From the NCBI GenBank assembly GCA_045611685.1, contig JAZKXO010000051.1, positions 1-32,380 of the forward strand: 32,380 bases of DNA, written 5' to 3'. This stretch comes from SIG701 sp045611685 (lineage in GTDB: Bacteria; Bacillota; Clostridia; Oscillospirales; CAG-272). This document shows, piece by piece, positions 29,183 through 32,380 of this stretch (the stretch's first letter is position 1; each line of letters starts with the position of its first letter). The position numbers and the translations under genes are program-made. Under the pieces are notes generated by a model. That model was not told where the DNA came from and did no database searches. It saw nothing but the letters and a program-made list of their open reading frames with translations.

Positions 29183-29739
29183 TTTGCAAACCTCGCTTCA
29201 TTTTTGATTTTGAATGCGTCAAACTGACGCTTTTTGATGTTTTCCGCCTCGGCTTTTCTGGCGGAAAGGGAAGTTTCCTCATACGCCGGGAAGGTACACG
29301 GGCTGACCTCATAGAGTTTTACGCGCTTGACCGTCCAATGCACGGTATCGTCCTGTCTCCATTCGGTTTCCTCTTCAAGGATATCGAAACCGAAAGAGCA
29401 CTGGTCGACATCGCCGCGCTGGACACGCTCCCAAAGGTTCATAGCGTCCGTGTCGTGGTCATTGATGCGGATGCGTCCCCACAGACCGTGATTGTCGACA
29501 CGCAGTTCCAGCGTCCCGGGCTTTGTACGTCCAATCACCAGCGTCGTGTCGTGGTTGATCAGTGCGCGGACATCATCGTTTGCGATAGCGTCATCAAACG
29601 CGTGCGGATCAATCGATTCTGTTGCACCGTGCCACAGTTCGTAGACCGATCCAAACACCGAGAAATACCCTTCAAGGTATCGCGCACCGTCCGTCTCTGC
29701 CGCGCGGAACTGTGTCGCAAGTGATCGTCTCTCCATCAT
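29173..29739 (-). CDS. Prohead protease, S78 family
   Basis: A 188-residue protease that matures the capsid precursor. It has the start YLEGYFSVFG, catalytic H63 in LINHDTTLVIGR and S115 in VDQCSFGF, followed by EVSPCTFPAYEETSL. Order and length are normal. The ATG overlaps the portal stop (GAATGATG), with GGAGGTGACGA ahead. Confidence 0.95.
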   Translation of the reverse strand: MMERRSLATQFRAAETDGARYLEGYFSVFGSVYELWHGATESIDPHAFDDAIANDDVRALINHDTTLVIGRTKPGTLELRVDNHGLWGRIRINDHDTDAMNLWERVQRGDVDQCSFGFDILEEETEWRQDDTVHWTVKRVKLYEVSPCTFPAYEETSLSARKAEAENIKKRQFDAFKIKNEARFAKWH

Positions 29740-30971
29740 TCGTCACCTCCCGTCTGTATCAGTTTCTTTTGGTCGCCGAGCTTGTCGGCGGGAATGTAGT
29801 TTTCGAGGGCTATGATTTCCTCCATGTCCTCACGCGGATCGAGCGTCATCCAGTCACGCCATTCGTTGCGTGTCATTGCAAGTGACTGCACCATCGCCTG
29901 TCCCGCCTGTACCAACTCAGCGAGTTTGTAATTATACAAACTGCGCGGATTGAATTTGAAGTACCAATCCCGTGAGATCAGCAGCTTCCGTGTCAGTTCC
30001 TGCTGTATGATCTGCGCCTTGCCCATGATTTTTGTGTTGACAAAATTGTTATACTCATCTTCGTTGTATGTACCGACTCCGACCAAAAAGGGAGGGACAC
30101 CGAACATAGCGGCGACTGACCGCTTATCAAGTTCGAGATTGTCCTTGATCGCAAGATCGGTGATGGACAGCGGCTTGACCGTTTCCACGGAAAACGCTTC
30201 CGCCGGAATCATCCACGGCTCGCCGTTCTCTGATGCATCAATGTATTGATGCCGCAGTTTTTTTCGACCTTCCTTCGACTGGAATTCTTCGGATAGTCCG
30301 TCCACCTTGACGATGATCGACGGGGCAGGGGATTCCATCAGCTTTCGCTTTGTCTCGCCGGCTTGCGTGATGCACGATATCGTGTCTCGCAACGCAACGC
30401 GGTTTCCGGTGCCGATCCACGGCTTTTCCGGGTCCGGTCGGTCGACAAAGTGCAGTACCTCCGACGGATCCACGACATTTCCGTTGATCAGGATGTCGTA
30501 GTTTGCCGCGCCGCGATCCCGGAATGACACCTGCGATGCAGGTACAGGGATCATGTCGCCTATAAACTGTCCGCCCGGCTCCGTCTCAACAATCGTTACC
30601 TGATTGCCGTCACCTGACAGCATCATCGTCTGCACAATGGCATAAATCCATTGCTTGCGTGTCATGTTCCGACATGGCTCGATGTCTACACGGCGGGACA
30701 GCTCATTGACGATGCGCTTATCACCGTTTACGGTGTTTTCCATCAGCCGGATCGTCATAGACGACGTAAGGTCTGCATACGCATTGACGCAGGCAAGCAC
30801 CTCCGGGCATTTGTCAAGCGACCGATATCCATTGCCGCAGAAAAAGTCATACCCGGATTTGTCTGTCAGAAACACAGCCCCGCGTTTTTCGGGTGCATCC
30901 CTCTCTCTGATTCCGGCTTTGCCGCGATTGGCGTTCACCGCTTTTCCAAACAGATTCATTATTCCAGCCAC
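29736..30971 (-). CDS. Portal protein, HK97 family
   Basis: A 411-residue ring protein at the packaging vertex. It shows the HK97 gp3 pattern: VLACVNAYADLTSSMTIRL, MLSGDGNQVTIVE, VLHFVDRP, KRSVAAMFGVPPFLVGVG (typical of the stem region) and MTRNEWRDWMTLDPR. The ATG lies 13 bases before the end of terL. Confidence 0.95.
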   Translation of the reverse strand: MAGIMNLFGKAVNANRGKAGIRERDAPEKRGAVFLTDKSGYDFFCGNGYRSLDKCPEVLACVNAYADLTSSMTIRLMENTVNGDKRIVNELSRRVDIEPCRNMTRKQWIYAIVQTMMLSGDGNQVTIVETEPGGQFIGDMIPVPASQVSFRDRGAANYDILINGNVVDPSEVLHFVDRPDPEKPWIGTGNRVALRDTISCITQAGETKRKLMESPAPSIIVKVDGLSEEFQSKEGRKKLRHQYIDASENGEPWMIPAEAFSVETVKPLSITDLAIKDNLELDKRSVAAMFGVPPFLVGVGTYNEDEYNNFVNTKIMGKAQIIQQELTRKLLISRDWYFKFNPRSLYNYKLAELVQAGQAMVQSLAMTRNEWRDWMTLDPREDMEEIIALENYIPADKLGDQKKLIQTGGDE

Positions 30972-32380
30972 TCCTTGTCTCTCTCTGATTTTTCCATGTT
31001 TTCGAGCATTCTGATGCAGGCAAACACCGCCGCATCAAATACGTCGATTCGCAGATTCGGCATGATCTTCTCGTACTGGATCATATCGTCCGTCTTCTCG
31101 ATTGCCTTGACGTTCATCACGCAGTATTCAAACGGCTCTGCGTGCAGGTAGTATAATTTCCCGGCTTTCGCCTTTGCTTCGATGTGCCGGAATCCCTCGG
31201 ACTTTTTGTAAAAATACTGCGGCTGATCGATGATTTTGAATCCGGCTTTTTTCATACCAAGGAAATATTCTCGGCAGAACTTTCTGTCATGACCGACCTG
31301 CGCAATTTTGAATCCTGCTTTTCTGCGCTCGACAAACCAGTTGACGATATCCGCATGATTGACCGTTTCGACGTTTGACATATCAAGCCATCCGTCATCC
31401 TGCCAGCCGAACAGCGGTATATTGTCCTCATCGGCTTTCTGTATCGCCGCCGTGATCGGGAACCAGCAATGCGGAATGATGATATCGACATCGTTGTATG
31501 TGCCGTATAGTGCCGTCGCCGAAAGGTCATGCAGCTTTGACAGGTCTGCGCCTCCGTACCATTTGACAGGCAGCTTCATCAGCTCATCCAGCGTCCAATT
31601 GTACGCCCTGTCTGATTTTTGGAACTCCTTGATGTTGAAATATGCCCGCATCGACTGTGTGTAGATGTTCAGCGATTTTGCGAGGAAATCCTTTCGTTGC
31701 TGTGGGTCGTTCTGCGCTTCCAGCGACTGTGCCAGGATGTCCGCAGGCCTGATCGTGACACCGTAATTCGGATTTGCGATCTCATGCTGGTACGGATTTG
31801 TATAGTCAACATTACCGTTTTCGTCTTCCTCCGCGCGGCAGATGAAGATAAACAGCTGGTCCGCATATTCGTCCTGCGTTTCTCCTTCAAGGATTCTGAC
31901 ACACGCCTGTAGTCGGCGGTAGCAGAAGCTCGTCATGTCGTCGCCGGCTGTCGAGATACCAATGACCAATTTGTTTGTATAAGCTTTTGTTGCCTCACGG
32001 ATGATGTTGTACTGCTTTGCACGTTTCAGCGCGTGCAGCTCGTCGATGATCGCGATATTGCAGTTCAAGGAGTCGTGCGCATCCTCGTTTGCCGCAAGTG
32101 CTTCTATGTACACCGATCCTCCCGCGACATCCTTGTTCTCAATCGAGTGCGACATGTTGTTGTCAAGGATTCTCCAACCCTCGGCTTGCGCTTCTTTCTT
32201 GCTGCTGTAGATGTTCTGTGTCAGGTTGTCGCAGATGTCGTTGTACGACTGCATCGCCTGTTTCAGCGCTGCCGCCGCAATGTAGATCACCGCACCCGAT
32301 CGCGCCGACAACAGAGCGAGCGCCCAAGCCAACGCCGCGACAAACATCGTTTTTCCGTTTTTGCGCGGTATGAAGATAAA
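30959..32380 (-). CDS. terL: Terminase large subunit, C-terminal part (begins at the left end)
   Basis: Residues 119-591 of the protein. The Walker A motif (residues 123-129) lies in the repeated end; Walker B is IIDELH with D231 and E232. The RNase H-like nuclease domain begins with GGADLSKLHDLSA and continues through VGHDRKFCREY to FDAAVFACIRML. It is open at the right edge only because of the window cut. Total length is normal for the family. The next gene, portal, overlaps its last bases. Confidence 0.95.
   Translation of the reverse strand, partial: FIFIPRKNGKTMFVAALAWALALLSARSGAVIYIAAAALKQAMQSYNDICDNLTQNIYSSKKEAQAEGWRILDNNMSHSIENKDVAGGSVYIEALAANEDAHDSLNCNIAIIDELHALKRAKQYNIIREATKAYTNKLVIGISTAGDDMTSFCYRRLQACVRILEGETQDEYADQLFIFICRAEEDENGNVDYTNPYQHEIANPNYGVTIRPADILAQSLEAQNDPQQRKDFLAKSLNIYTQSMRAYFNIKEFQKSDRAYNWTLDELMKLPVKWYGGADLSKLHDLSATALYGTYNDVDIIIPHCWFPITAAIQKADEDNIPLFGWQDDGWLDMSNVETVNHADIVNWFVERRKAGFKIAQVGHDRKFCREYFLGMKKAGFKIIDQPQYFYKKSEGFRHIEAKAKAGKLYYLHAEPFEYCVMNVKAIEKTDDMIQYEKIMPNLRIDVFDAAVFACIRMLENMEKSERDKEWLE
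32240..32380. repeat. Direct terminal repeat, right copy (circular overlap)
   Basis: Identical to the first 141 bases. Lies within terL. Removing it gives a circle of 32,239 bp. Confidence 0.95.

Noticed and set aside
1..32380. CRISPR array, tRNA genes, insertion sequence or diversity-generating retroelement
   Set aside because: No regularly spaced repeats, no cloverleaf, no transposase and no reverse transcriptase were found on either strand.

Overview
The window is the complete genome of a temperate, tailed double-stranded DNA phage (siphovirus type, HK97-like head). Bases 32240-32380 repeat bases 1-141 exactly, so the molecule closes into a circle of 32,239 bp; the cut falls inside the terminase large-subunit gene. 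GC-rich coding, Shine-Dalgarno sites built on AGGAGG, consensus sigma-A promoters and the protein families (Clostridia-type large serine recombinase, P27 terminase, GH25-SLH endolysin, PcfJ/PcfK, DUF3102) point to a host in the Clostridia, probably a gut member of the Oscillospiraceae or Lachnospiraceae. This host call is inference from style, not from a search.

Layout. Almost everything is on the minus strand. A lysogeny control region at about 10.86-11.41 kb has two divergent consensus promoters, each with its -35 box inside a copy of the same 15-bp operator. The rightward one drives a short repressor (11007-11396). The leftward one starts a long early operon running down to about 1.26 kb: small zinc-ribbon and HTH proteins, a PcfK-like protein, a DUF7666 protein, a PcfJ-like protein, a DUF3102 coiled-coil protein, an HUH-type rolling-circle replication initiator (1610-2536) and an ArpU/RinA-like late regulator (1263-1619). 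Late genes then follow: HNH nuclease, TerS, TerL (across the circle junction), portal, prohead protease, capsid, connectors, tail tube, tail chaperones gpG/gpGT made by a -1 frameshift, tape measure, distal tail and hub proteins, a tail fibre carrying an M14 zinc carboxypeptidase, holin, GH25 endolysin and a sigma-like HTH protein, ending at a strong terminator near 16.1 kb. A separate three-gene minus-strand operon (15968-14629) follows.

The plus-strand block 11.0-14.6 kb is the lysogen module: repressor, a cargo gene with its own consensus promoter (Pro-rich stalk plus Ig-like domain, likely surface exposed), a four-helix membrane protein (possible exclusion factor), and the serine integrase. 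A probable 30-residue minus-strand gene and a candidate attP lie between them.

Most notable non-coding items: (i) a plus-strand promoter-RNA-terminator unit of about 70 nt at 8751-8820, face to face with a minus-strand promoter using the same DNA; (ii) a 170-nt leader with four consecutive helices and an anti-Shine-Dalgarno run before the gene at 10031-10255; (iii) a textbook A-AAA-AAC frameshift signal with a 10-bp hairpin at 25323-25373; (iv) dyads filling the promoter of the replication initiator. No tRNA, CRISPR array, insertion sequence or retroelement was seen.
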